This document shows positions 6,509 through 13,700 of a stretch of 13,840 nucleotides of DNA, piece after piece. Source of the stretch: Ilumatobacter sp. (GTDB lineage: Bacteria > Actinomycetota > Acidimicrobiia > Acidimicrobiales > Ilumatobacteraceae); the NCBI GenBank assembly GCA_018666235.1, contig JABJAB010000062.1, forward strand, positions 1-13,840. The letters run 5' to 3'. A model generated the notes under the pieces. That model was not told where the DNA came from and made no database searches. It saw nothing but the letters and a program-made list of their open reading frames with translations. Made by a program: the position numbers and the translations under genes. Positions within the stretch are counted from its first letter, which is position 1, and every line of letters begins with the position of its first letter.

Positions 6509-7374
6509 TGCTTTGCTGCCGCTTGGGCCTGGCGGATCATCTCCATACTGTGCAGAACGATTGGACTCGGCTCGTCGGGTTGCCAACTCTTGTAGGCCTC
6601 GCGCGCGTCGCCCGGCCACTGCTCGGAGAGGTCAAGGCGACCTCCCGGCCGGGGCGCTGCGACCAACAATTGGAGCGCAGCCCACAGCGTCCGGCGCTGC
6701 ATCTCGTGGTCACCGGCAGCACCGAAGGAGTGACCGAACGGATACTCGACTCCCAGAATCCGTGACGAGCGATACTTGTCCGACATGATCGGCATCATCG
6801 TGACGGTGACGGTGGGGATACCTGCAGCTTCGATGATCCGTGCCAACACGGGCACGTTCTTGCAGCAATCCGGTCAAGCGGGCGCAAGGATCAGCGCATC
6901 GATCTCGGCGGCGTGACAGCGCGCCGCTATCTCCGGACCGGTCGTGGTGCGCCACACCTCGGCACCCTCGGCCTGGAACCCCATGACGGAGAAGTGCTCC
7001 TTCGCTGATGCGCCGATCCAGCCCTCCGCGGCCAACTCATTGAGCCGATTGATCGGCAGCGCAACATCAACATCGGCAAGCAGGTCATCGGTCCGAATGT
7101 GGAGATGCGTCGCGCCGATGTCGGCCTGCGTGACGTCGGATCGGATGGCTCGCAGCGTTGGGTCACCCCACGTTGGTTCTCGGCGCTCACGTTCGACATC
7201 GAAACCTGCTTGCTCACCCTCGACGAAGATCCCCGCGCTCGAGAGCAGACCAATGGTCGCTTCCTCAAGTGGCTTGTCGAATTCGGCCCACACGGGCTCA
7301 TGATCGAGCTGCGGAGCAACTTCGTACATCGCTCGAAATGCTCGTGGCAGAAATGCGTAGCTGTCGACGCTCAT
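6496..7374 (-). CDS. GrdB-like selenoprotein (in-frame UGA read as Sec167)
   Basis: Reading through one in-frame TGA gives 292 residues. The N-terminal 166 residues end DALILAPA; after the TGA the same frame continues PDCCKNVPVLARIIEAAGIPTV to a normal stop. Both sides match one family, selenoprotein B of the glycine/sarcosine/betaine/D-proline reductase group: DVDVALPINRLNEL (101-114), IGASAKEHFSVMGF (120-133), then U-P-D-C (167-170) with Cys171 next, and a C-terminal IPTVTVTMMPI. Related proteins carry Cys or Sec at this spot in a C-P-x-C or U-P-x-C motif. The protein is shorter than clostridial GrdB (about 430 residues), and no grdA, grdC, grdD or grdE is nearby, so true glycine reductase is not implied; a thiol/selenol redox role is inferred. 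ATG 7374 lies 40 bp after panE, suggesting co-transcription. The alternative is a nonsense-mutated pseudogene, but conservation on both sides and the following hairpin argue against it. Confidence 0.85.
6839..6856 (-). promoter_or_regulatory. Candidate bacterial SECIS hairpin
   Basis: On the minus strand, CGTGCC (6856-6851) and GGCACG (6844-6839) form a perfect 6-bp stem around the loop CGTGTT. The stem begins 17 nt after the TGA and the apical loop 23 nt after it. The second loop base is G. Bacterial SECIS elements, as I recall the general model, lie within the coding region just after the UGA, with the loop about 16-37 nt downstream and a G in the first two loop positions. All of these hold here. 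SelB would bind this hairpin to deliver Sec-tRNA. Confidence 0.7.
6874..6876 (-). other. In-frame UGA, putative selenocysteine codon
   Basis: The TGA is codon 167 of the GrdB-like gene. The flanking codons give A-P-A before it and P-D-C-C after it, placing it at the first position of the family's redox motif. TGA is used as an ordinary stop by many genes in this window, including purF, purN, panE, yaaA and the peptidase, so a genome-wide recoding of TGA to Trp is ruled out. Confidence 0.82.
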
Positions 7375-7414
7375 GGTCTCGAACGTAACAAACCCACGGC
7401 CAAGCCGAGCGAGT

Positions 7415-8293
7415 TCAGGCTGGCCGCGGCTCGCCCAAGCGCATCAACGTCGCAACCGTCGCATTCAGTGGAACGTCGATGCCGTGTCTGCTGGCCGCGT
7501 CGACCACAACCTGATTGCGCTCGCGCCATTCGGTGGATTGTCCGGCGAGCCGATCGACCACGATCGACGTGGTGTGCCCGCCAGCGTTCTTTTCCTGATA
7601 CCGCCGGAGTTGGGACGGCAATTCGTCAGGAAGTACCGCACCCTCGGCACGGCCCACCGTCGCCACTTCTTCCATCAATGCCTCCAGCAGACTCAAGGCG
7701 TCGCTGTCGCGAAAGACGTCTGATCCGCGTCCAGTCAGGACGCCAATTCCGCCGACCGCCGCATTCATCATCAGCTTGAGCCAGGCCACCGATGTCCAAT
7801 CTGCGGTCAATTCGACATCGATGAAGGAGCCCTCGAAGATCGACTGCACCGTGGCTGAGGCTGGTCCATCTGGGATCACAAGTCGAGACGGCGAACCGAC
7901 CTGCGCCTGGCCGGGCGCAGTGCGTTCAGACGGCAGCATCACGATGGCAGGAACGATGTCGGACTCGACGGCGAACCGATCGAGGTGATCGACGCCGTTC
8001 TGTGCGATCAGCAGGACTGAGTCGGGACGAACTGCGGCGCGCACATGCTCAAGAACAGCAGCATTCTGCGTTGCCTTGGTGGCGACGATCACCACATCAG
8101 CTGGCTCGATGGCCTCCACCGTGGCCACGCAGTTCACCTCGACGTCGATCGACCCGAGAGGCCACTCGACACGCAGCCGGTCGAACGGGGTACGCGTGAC
8201 CAGCGTCGGGCCATGACCGGTTTCGACCAGGCCTGCGGCCAGCGCAGCTCCAATTGCTCCCGGCCCGATCAGCGTGATTGATGGTCCACTCAT
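7415..8293 (-). CDS. panE: 2-dehydropantoate 2-reductase (PanE/ApbA family)
   Basis: The 292-residue protein belongs to the ketopantoate reductase family, which makes pantoate with NADPH for pantothenate and coenzyme A. The Rossmann motif GPGAIG is at residues 10-15. The QNG motif follows with Asn99, and the helix WLKLMMNAAVGG carries the catalytic Lys173 and Asn177. The C-terminal half has the all-helical family region, including STEWRERN and DVPLNATV. I chose ATG 8293; GTG 8296 directly before it is equally possible and adds one residue. It diverges from yaaA across about 45 bp and is followed after 40 bp by the GrdB-like selenoprotein gene, so both are probably transcribed together. Family members also act on other 2-oxo acids, so the exact substrate is inferred. 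No panB, panC or panD is nearby. Confidence 0.87.
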   Translation of the reverse strand: MSGPSITLIGPGAIGAALAAGLVETGHGPTLVTRTPFDRLRVEWPLGSIDVEVNCVATVEAIEPADVVIVATKATQNAAVLEHVRAAVRPDSVLLIAQNGVDHLDRFAVESDIVPAIVMLPSERTAPGQAQVGSPSRLVIPDGPASATVQSIFEGSFIDVELTADWTSVAWLKLMMNAAVGGIGVLTGRGSDVFRDSDALSLLEALMEEVATVGRAEGAVLPDELPSQLRRYQEKNAGGHTTSIVVDRLAGQSTEWRERNQVVVDAASRHGIDVPLNATVATLMRLGEPRPA

Positions 8294-8338
8294 CACCTGA
8301 GTGTCCCACGGCCGCCCGAGTTCAGATAGACCAGAGGC

Positions 8339-9124
8339 ATGTTGATCGTGGTCTCACCCGCCAAGGCGCTGGACTTCGAGTCGCCATTGCCGACGTCGAA
8401 GCACAGCCAACCCATCCTCATCGACCGCTCCGAAGAACTCGTCGGCCTGATGGCCGAGAAATCTCCGGACCAGCTGTCGAAGATGATGTCAATCTCGGCA
8501 TCGCTTGCGGACCTCAACCACGAACGTTTCCAAGACTGGACGACACCATTCACTCCAGACAACGCTCGCCCCGCCGTCCTGGCATTCGACGGCGACACGT
8601 ACACCGGCCTCGACGCGGCGTGCTCGTTCAGCGAGCGCGACTACACGCATTCCCAGAAGGTGCTGCGCATCCTGTCCGGCCTCCACGGCGTGCTGCGGCC
8701 ACTCGACCTCATTCAGCCGTACCGGCTCGAGATGGGATCCAAACTCACGCACGACAACGGTGGCGACCTCTACAGCTACTGGGGCGATGAAGTCACCGAC
8801 CAGCTCAATGCAGCGCTCGCCGAATCGCCGGGAGCAAAGGTGCTTGTCAACCTCGCCTCCAACGAGTATTTCTCGGTCGTCCAGCCCGAACGCTTTGACG
8901 GCCGGATCATCACACCACGATTCCTCGACGCGAAAGGTGATGGCGACTTCAAGATCGTCAGCTTCTTCGCCAAACAAGCACGAGGCGCTATGGCCGGATG
9001 GATCGTCAGGGAACGGATCACCACCGCCAAGGCGCTCACTGCATTCGACAACAACGGATATCGCTTCGACGCCGCACAGTCGACCCCGGACGAACCGGTC
9101 TTCACTCGGAGGAACAACGCATGA
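8339..9124 (+). CDS. yaaA: Peroxide stress protein YaaA (DUF328/UPF0246)
   Basis: The 261-residue protein opens MLIVVSPAKALDFE, the standard YaaA beginning, which fixes the start even though the AGAGG at 8333-8337 is very close to the ATG. Further family motifs are FDGDTYTGLDA, LRILSGLHGVLRPLDLIQP, YRLEMGSKL and LVNLASNEYF. The length is close to that of E. coli YaaA (258). In E. coli it is an OxyR-controlled DNA-binding protein that lowers intracellular iron and limits Fenton damage under peroxide stress. The role here is inferred from the family. Its TGA stop overlaps the ATG of the downstream peptidase gene (ATGA at 9121-9124), so the two are translated together. It diverges from panE across a short gap in which I see no clear promoter. 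Confidence 0.95.
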   Translation: MLIVVSPAKALDFESPLPTSKHSQPILIDRSEELVGLMAEKSPDQLSKMMSISASLADLNHERFQDWTTPFTPDNARPAVLAFDGDTYTGLDAACSFSERDYTHSQKVLRILSGLHGVLRPLDLIQPYRLEMGSKLTHDNGGDLYSYWGDEVTDQLNAALAESPGAKVLVNLASNEYFSVVQPERFDGRIITPRFLDAKGDGDFKIVSFFAKQARGAMAGWIVRERITTAKALTAFDNNGYRFDAAQSTPDEPVFTRRNNA

Positions 9125-10905
9125 CTGACGTCACCAACGTTGCCTGGGACATCGACTCGATCCTCGATGGTCGTTCCATCGACGAACTGTTCGACGCTGC
9201 CGAATCGTCTGCCACCGAACTCGCAGACCTCCGCGGGCGTGTTGGCACACTCGACGCCGGCCAGCTGGCCGACGCGATGCACTCCATGGCGACCGTGATG
9301 GATCTGCTGGCTCGGGCGGGATACCACCCGATGCTCTCGTTCAGTACCGACACCAGTGATCCTGCTCGCGGCGCAGCGATGGCGCACTCGCAGCAGCGCG
9401 CAACACAGATCAACACGATGCTGATCTTCTTCGAGCTCGAGTGGGCAGCCGCAGATGACGAGCATGTCGCCGGCATCATCGGTGACAATCGCCTCGACTT
9501 CTGCCGCCATCATCTCGAACAGGTCCGCCTCGAGCGGCCCCATCTGCTCAGCGAGGCCGAAGAAACCGTGCTGGCTGACAAAGCACAGGTCGGCGGAGCT
9601 GCCTGGGTTCGGCTGTTTGACGAGTTGACCTCGGCAATCGAGGTCGATGTCCCCGACGAGCACGGCGGGCCAGGAGTCTCTCTGATGGAGGCCCTCTCGC
9701 TGCTCTCCCACCCCGACCGCAGCATCCGTCAGCAGGCGGCCGAAGGCGTGACCGCGGGGCTTGCACCAGGACTCCGGACACGGGCCTACGTGTTCAACAC
9801 ACTGCTGCTCGACAAGTCGATCAGCGATCGCCAGCGCGGCTACAACACCTGGATTTCATCCCGCAACCTCGCCAACGAGGCCTCCGACGAATCGGTCAAC
9901 GCCCTGATTGAGGCAGTGGTGAGCAACTACTCGCTCCCTCAGCGCTGGTATCGGCTCAAAGCACAAGTCCTGGGAATCGACAAGCTCGCCGACTACGACC
10001 GCATGGCGTCGGTGGCCGACACCGAGCAAGAGTTTGGTTGGGATGAAGGCGTGAGCATCGTTCGCGACGCCTACAACTCGTTCTCGCCCGAACTCGCCGA
10101 CGTCGTCGGGCGCTTCCTTGACGAGCCGTGGATCGACGCCCCGGTCCGACCCGGAAAGCGCGGCGGTGCGTTCGCTGCGCCTGTCACCCCATCGCACCAC
10201 CCGTACGTGTTCCTCAATTGGACCGGCACGTCACGCGACGTTGCAACACTCGCCCACGAACTCGGACATGGAGCGCATTTTCAGCTCGCCCGCGAGCAAG
10301 GCATCTTCCACCAGTCGACGCCGCTCACTGTTGCCGAAACTGCATCAGTCTTTGGCGAGACCGTCACCAGCAGTCGATTGCTTGCAACCCTTGACGACCC
10401 GACGGAACGCTTCGCGCTCCTCGCCAGCACGCTCGAAGATTCCATTGCCACCGTCTTCCGACAGGTGGCAATGAATCGCTTTGAAGACTCGTGCCACACG
10501 GCGCGGCGCAACGACGGCGAGTTGTCTGTGGAGCAGTTCGGTGAGCTCTGGGCACAGAGCCAACACGACATGCTCGGCGACTCGGTCGAGGTCACCGAGG
10601 GGTACCGCAGTTGGTGGAGCTACGTTCCTCACTTCATGGGGACGCCTGGCTACGTCTACGCCTACGCGTACGGGCAGCTGCTCGCGTTGTCGGTGTACGC
10701 CCGGTATGTCGAAGAGGGCGACGCGTTCGTTCCCGCATACCTCGACCTCCTTCGCGCTGGAGGGAGCCGGTCCCCTGAAGAACTCGGCAAGATCGTCGGC
10801 TGCGACCTCGCTGATCCAAACTTTTGGGCCAATGGCATCAAGATCGTGGAAGGCCAACTGAACGCAGCCGAAGAGGCGGCCCGGGCAGCCGGTCGGATCA
10901 ACTGA
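9121..10905 (+). CDS. M3-family oligoendopeptidase (PepF-like metallopeptidase)
   Basis: The 594-residue protein is a cytoplasmic zinc peptidase of family M3, subfamily M3B/PepF, which cuts short peptides. The zinc site is H379-E-L-G-H383, preceded by TLA and followed by GAHFQ. The third ligand is Glu406 in VAETASVFGE. The N-terminal helical region (about 1-190) resembles the PepF N-terminal domain, and TPGYVYAYAYGQLLALSVY near the C-terminus is typical of the catalytic domain. No signal peptide is seen. The start at 9121 is supported by GGAGGA at 9108-9113 and the ATGA overlap with yaaA; the frame is open 41 codons further upstream, but this lies inside yaaA and has no family match. The stop lies only 8 bp from the end of the convergent usp gene. 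Confidence 0.94.
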   Translation: MTDVTNVAWDIDSILDGRSIDELFDAAESSATELADLRGRVGTLDAGQLADAMHSMATVMDLLARAGYHPMLSFSTDTSDPARGAAMAHSQQRATQINTMLIFFELEWAAADDEHVAGIIGDNRLDFCRHHLEQVRLERPHLLSEAEETVLADKAQVGGAAWVRLFDELTSAIEVDVPDEHGGPGVSLMEALSLLSHPDRSIRQQAAEGVTAGLAPGLRTRAYVFNTLLLDKSISDRQRGYNTWISSRNLANEASDESVNALIEAVVSNYSLPQRWYRLKAQVLGIDKLADYDRMASVADTEQEFGWDEGVSIVRDAYNSFSPELADVVGRFLDEPWIDAPVRPGKRGGAFAAPVTPSHHPYVFLNWTGTSRDVATLAHELGHGAHFQLAREQGIFHQSTPLTVAETASVFGETVTSSRLLATLDDPTERFALLASTLEDSIATVFRQVAMNRFEDSCHTARRNDGELSVEQFGELWAQSQHDMLGDSVEVTEGYRSWWSYVPHFMGTPGYVYAYAYGQLLALSVYARYVEEGDAFVPAYLDLLRAGGSRSPEELGKIVGCDLADPNFWANGIKIVEGQLNAAEEAARAAGRIN

Positions 10906-10913
10906 CCGACGAC

Positions 10914-11420
10914 TCAGCGCAGCAGCAGGACCGGGCAGGGCGCAAGCCGCGCCAACTTGGTCGACAATGAACCGAGCAGTCCTTCAAAACGTCCAAGGCC
11001 GTGCGTCCCGACGCACAGCAAGTCCGGCTTGTGCTCGCTCACCGCTTCGAGCACGGATCGCGCGGCGCTCTCGCCTTCAACACCAGTGGCGATGACGTCG
11101 ACACCAGCGGCTTTGAGTTCAGCGACAAGTCCAGCTGTACGGCTCGCCACGACACGGTCGACATATTGCGCAATGAACGCATCGTCGCCAACCCAATGGC
11201 CAGCGGCGGCATCACCAGCTTGTTCTCGGCGGTAGGCCACACCGGCATCTGCAGGATCAGCATCCGGCGACGATGCACTGCGCAGGTCACTCAGAATTTG
11301 TCGCGGCACCTCGACGGCGGTGAAGACCGTGACTCGTCCTGTTTCGCCGGCGAGGCGCGCGACCATCGTGGCAGCCAGAGTGGTGTCCAGGGTGCCGTCC
11401 GTTGCGACCAGTACATGCAT
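10914..11420 (-). CDS. Universal stress protein, UspA family
   Basis: The 168-residue protein has the Usp fold: MHVLVATDGT at the start, VDVIATGVEGESA in the middle, and DLLCVGTHGLGRFEGLLGS with LARLAPCPVLLLR at the end. The ATP-binding pattern G-x2-G-x9-G-[ST] is nearly met by Gly138, Gly141 and Gly150-Ser151; the second gap is one residue short. A loop of about 25 residues (43-68, rich in Ala, Asp and Ser) is inserted after the second strand. Single-domain Usp proteins act in stress survival, often by binding ATP or AMP; no specific role can be read here. It follows the ferredoxin reductase by 45 bp on the same strand and may be the last gene of that operon. Only a weak AGGG is seen as ribosome site. 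Confidence 0.9.
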   Translation of the reverse strand: MHVLVATDGTLDTTLAATMVARLAGETGRVTVFTAVEVPRQILSDLRSASSPDADPADAGVAYRREQAGDAAAGHWVGDDAFIAQYVDRVVASRTAGLVAELKAAGVDVIATGVEGESAARSVLEAVSEHKPDLLCVGTHGLGRFEGLLGSLSTKLARLAPCPVLLLR

Positions 11421-11435
11421 GACTGCGACCCTAAG

Positions 11436-11450
11436 CCACGCGCGCCGTGG
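11436..11450 (-). terminator. Small hairpin between reductase and usp genes
   Basis: CCACG (11436-11440) and CGTGG (11446-11450) can pair around a 5-nt loop. There is no T run after it on the minus strand. It may reduce read-through from the reductase gene into usp or be a chance inverted repeat. Confidence 0.2.
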
Positions 11451-11465
11451 TGTCGCACAACAGCG

Positions 11466-12533
11466 TCATGAACGAGCCAAACGCTCGGGCGACGCTGTCA
11501 CGGCCGGGGACTGCGGGTGGTAGCGCTCGACAAAGATCTGCTCGCTGGTCGCGCCGAGCAGGCGTGCCGCTTCGGCCGACGCATCAACGAAGTCAGGGCT
11601 GCCGGCAATGAAGATGCTGTGCCCGCTCAGGTCAGCGAACGCGTCGCTGAGCATGTCGGGAATGCGGCCCGTGAACTTCGCCCCGTCCGGAGGATCCTCA
11701 CCGGTGTAGGTCACTCGAAATTCGAAGCGTCGGTGTTTCGCTCTCCACCACGCCATGAGGCCTTCGTCGAACACGTCGTCGTGCGTCCGCGCCGAATACA
11801 GCAGCGTCACCGGATGTTTGAAACCGCGTCGAAGAGCACCGTCAGCGAGCGCCAGAATTGGGGCGAGTCCGGATCCGGCTGCAAGGCACAGCACCGGCGT
11901 GTCAGTGCCCGGATCGCCGATAAAGGTGCCATAGGGGCCGGCGACGGCGATGCGATCACCCACGGCGAGCTGATCGTGAATCCAATTGCTCGTTGCTCCG
12001 TCAGGAACCCGAGCCACAAGCAGCACCACTTCGCCGTCGGGCCGCGGCGCGTTGGCGATTGAGTATGGGCGCGGCGGGGCGCCGGCATTGTCGTCACCCA
12101 CCATCAGGTACTGGCCCGGCCAGTACCGAATCGGGTCACCGATCGGCCGGATTCGCAGCTCGACAATCTTGGGTGTCCGCACGATCTTCTCGGTCACGAC
12201 CGACAGCACGCGGTCGCGTGGCGGAAAGAGCTTCGGCATGGCGTCGTCGGTGCCGAACTCGATCTCGACCACATCGGTCGTCGGCTTGGCCATGCACATC
12301 AGTCGATATCCATCGGCGCGCTCGTCAGCCGAAAGCGCCATATCCAGCACCATGCCCTGATCGACGTCGCCACCGACCACCTTGGTTTTGCACTCACCGC
12401 AGGCCCCGGCTCGACAGTTGTTCGGCAGCGCGTAGCCGCCCCGTTCGAGCGCGCCCAAGACCGTGTCACCTGGCTCGCAGCGCACATCCTTGCCCGACGG
12501 TGCGAGCCGGATGACCTGTTCCCCTGCACTCAT
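11466..12533 (-). CDS. 2Fe-2S ferredoxin / FAD / NAD(P)H oxidoreductase (oxygenase reductase component)
   Basis: The 355-residue protein has the three-domain plan of oxygenase reductases such as MmoC, BenC and DmpP. Residues 1-95 are a plant-type ferredoxin with Cys40, Cys45, Cys48 and Cys80, a full 2Fe-2S ligand set. Residues about 103-205 bind FAD, with RPYS at 155-158. Residues 210-340 bind NAD(P)H, with AAGSGLAP at 219-225 and the closing FVERYHP. It passes electrons from NAD(P)H through FAD to the iron-sulphur cluster and on to a partner. The partner is very likely the diiron protein encoded directly upstream: the ATG shares one base with that gene's stop (TGATG), which points to coupled translation and matched amounts. 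No membrane segment or signal is seen. Whether NADH or NADPH is used cannot be told from the sequence. Confidence 0.92.
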   Translation of the reverse strand: MSAGEQVIRLAPSGKDVRCEPGDTVLGALERGGYALPNNCRAGACGECKTKVVGGDVDQGMVLDMALSADERADGYRLMCMAKPTTDVVEIEFGTDDAMPKLFPPRDRVLSVVTEKIVRTPKIVELRIRPIGDPIRYWPGQYLMVGDDNAGAPPRPYSIANAPRPDGEVVLLVARVPDGATSNWIHDQLAVGDRIAVAGPYGTFIGDPGTDTPVLCLAAGSGLAPILALADGALRRGFKHPVTLLYSARTHDDVFDEGLMAWWRAKHRRFEFRVTYTGEDPPDGAKFTGRIPDMLSDAFADLSGHSIFIAGSPDFVDASAEAARLLGATSEQIFVERYHPQSPAVTASPERLARS

Positions 12534-13570
12534 CAGAAGACGGGGATGATGTCTTCGAGATCGATGTCGTTGACCTCCTGGCCGCTGATCTCCAGCTCAG
12601 GAATCGCCGGGAAGGGGATGTCGTACTTGTCGAGCACTGCCTTCAGGTTCAGGATTGCCTGGCGCCAGTTCTCTTTCTTCTCGTTGAACTCGGGGATATG
12701 GAACCCGGCATCGCGGGCGACCGCCTCACAACTCCGCTGCACCTCGATGAAGTCAGACGGCAGGTCCCAAAAAGCTTCCGGCGGCTCGAACAGCACGGCC
12801 GACAGGAAGAGGTAACCGGCTCGGATTTGCTTCGTGATCAGCTCGCGGTCGGTGACGTCAAGATGTGGGTAGTCACGCTCCATGAGCGCCATGCAGATCG
12901 CCATGTGACGACCCTCATCGCGTCCGATATGCGTGAACGCTTCTTCGAAGACTGGCTCGCGGGCACCTTCGGCCATCTGGTGGAAGATGGTCGCTGCCGC
13001 GATCTCTCCCATCAGGAACGACGAGAACAACACAGCGAGCGAGTACTTCGGTACCGCCTGCTTGAAACCGTCCCAGTAGCGACCGCCGTTGAAGTACAGC
13101 CACTTCACATTGCGCTGGGCCCGCATGCCGAGGTCGGTCTTCGGTTCGTAGGTGAGCGGGTCGGGCCAGCCGAGCATCTTGGTGATGGCCATGCCGCACA
13201 TTTGCTCGTGGTTCTGCTCGTCACGGGTGACGGAAAAGAAGCACCGACGCACCGCGTCTTCCTCATGCACTTCGTACGTCTTGACAAACGCTTCAGCAAA
13301 CACCGGAGGTGCCGACGCATCGAAGACCGAGAGCAGCGTCCACCAGTAGGCGATTGCCTCGCGCTCTTCCCACGTGTACGACTCGGGGTCGAAGGTGTCC
13401 CACGACAGCTGGGCTGGATCCCACACCTCACGTTGGCTCGCCGACCAGATCTCTTCCATCTTCGCGGTGCCAGCGTGCCAGCTCAGCGGAAACACGTTCG
13501 GCTGGTCGGTTGTCGGCGGAAGTTCCATCTCGAGTGCGAGTTGCGTCTTTGGGGCCATGACGACCAACAT
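12533..13570 (-). CDS. R2-like/ferritin-like diiron-carboxylate protein, putative oxygenase
   Basis: The 345-residue protein (counted from ATG 13570) shows two E-x-x-H pairs in a four-helix diiron pattern: Glu118 and His121 in RDEQNHE, Glu219 and His222 in RDEGRHM. Glu189 in LMGEIAAA and Asp84 in SVFDAS are the likely remaining ligands. The spacing (34, 71 and 30 residues) resembles ribonucleotide reductase R2 and R2-like oxidases more than acyl-ACP desaturases. The residue four after the first ligand His, where R2 has its radical Tyr, is Cys125, so a class Ia nucleotide reductase subunit is unlikely, and no nrdA/nrdE is nearby. With the reductase downstream it looks like a two-component oxygenase or oxidase of unknown substrate. 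ATG 13558 (four codons later) is an equally plausible start. Neither start has a Shine-Dalgarno, so a leaderless transcript is possible. A perfect palindrome abuts the 5' end. Confidence 0.8.
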   Translation of the reverse strand: MLVVMAPKTQLALEMELPPTTDQPNVFPLSWHAGTAKMEEIWSASQREVWDPAQLSWDTFDPESYTWEEREAIAYWWTLLSVFDASAPPVFAEAFVKTYEVHEEDAVRRCFFSVTRDEQNHEQMCGMAITKMLGWPDPLTYEPKTDLGMRAQRNVKWLYFNGGRYWDGFKQAVPKYSLAVLFSSFLMGEIAAATIFHQMAEGAREPVFEEAFTHIGRDEGRHMAICMALMERDYPHLDVTDRELITKQIRAGYLFLSAVLFEPPEAFWDLPSDFIEVQRSCEAVARDAGFHIPEFNEKKENWRQAILNLKAVLDKYDIPFPAIPELEISGQEVNDIDLEDIIPVF

Positions 13571-13592
13571 AATCGTTAAGGCCTTAACGATT
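13571..13592. promoter_or_regulatory. Perfect 22-bp palindrome, likely repressor operator
   Basis: The half-site AATCGTTAAGG is followed at once by its exact reverse complement, with no spacer. The palindrome ends at the base before ATG 13570 of the diiron gene. On the minus strand a possible promoter spans it: TTCAAT (13597-13592) and GATTAT (13574-13569) are 17 bases apart, with the palindrome filling the spacer. A dimeric repressor bound here would block transcription. The size suggests a TetR- or MarR-type site, but no regulator gene is present in the window. Confidence 0.7.
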
Positions 13593-13700
13593 GAAGGGAC
13601 TTTCGTCCTGAATGGCAGACTCTGCAGCTATGGGGCACCTTGCCGGACCGTTCTTGAGACCGCCGGTTCACACCATCACCGCAATGATCGTCGACGCGCT
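13593..13700. other. Divergent intergenic region, no gene seen
   Basis: The gap between the diiron gene (-) and the P-loop gene (+) must hold the promoter of the rightward gene. Apart from the palindrome next to it I see only a short hairpin, GGGAC (13597-13601) with GTCCT (13606-13610), and no convincing -35/-10 pair for the plus strand. Confidence 0.4.

Noticed and set aside
6874..7374. A complete 166-residue protein ending at the TGA, with a second separate gene at 6496-6855
   Set aside because: The downstream part is in the same frame, continues the same family alignment and has no ribosome site of its own; the UGA is better read as selenocysteine.
8998..9120. Upstream ATG that would lengthen the M3 peptidase by 41 residues
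   Set aside because: The region is coding for YaaA in another frame, and GGAGGA sits before ATG 9121.
8776..9711. 311-residue open frame on the minus strand
   Set aside because: Antisense to yaaA and the peptidase, both of which have strong motifs; GC-rich third positions create such frames.
12533..13570. Ribonucleotide reductase small subunit (NrdB/NrdF)
   Set aside because: The radical Tyr position holds Cys, the partner gene is an oxygenase-type reductase, and no large subunit gene is adjacent.
12698..13579. 293-residue open frame on the plus strand
   Set aside because: Antisense to the diiron gene, whose E-x-x-H motifs and overlap with the reductase are convincing.
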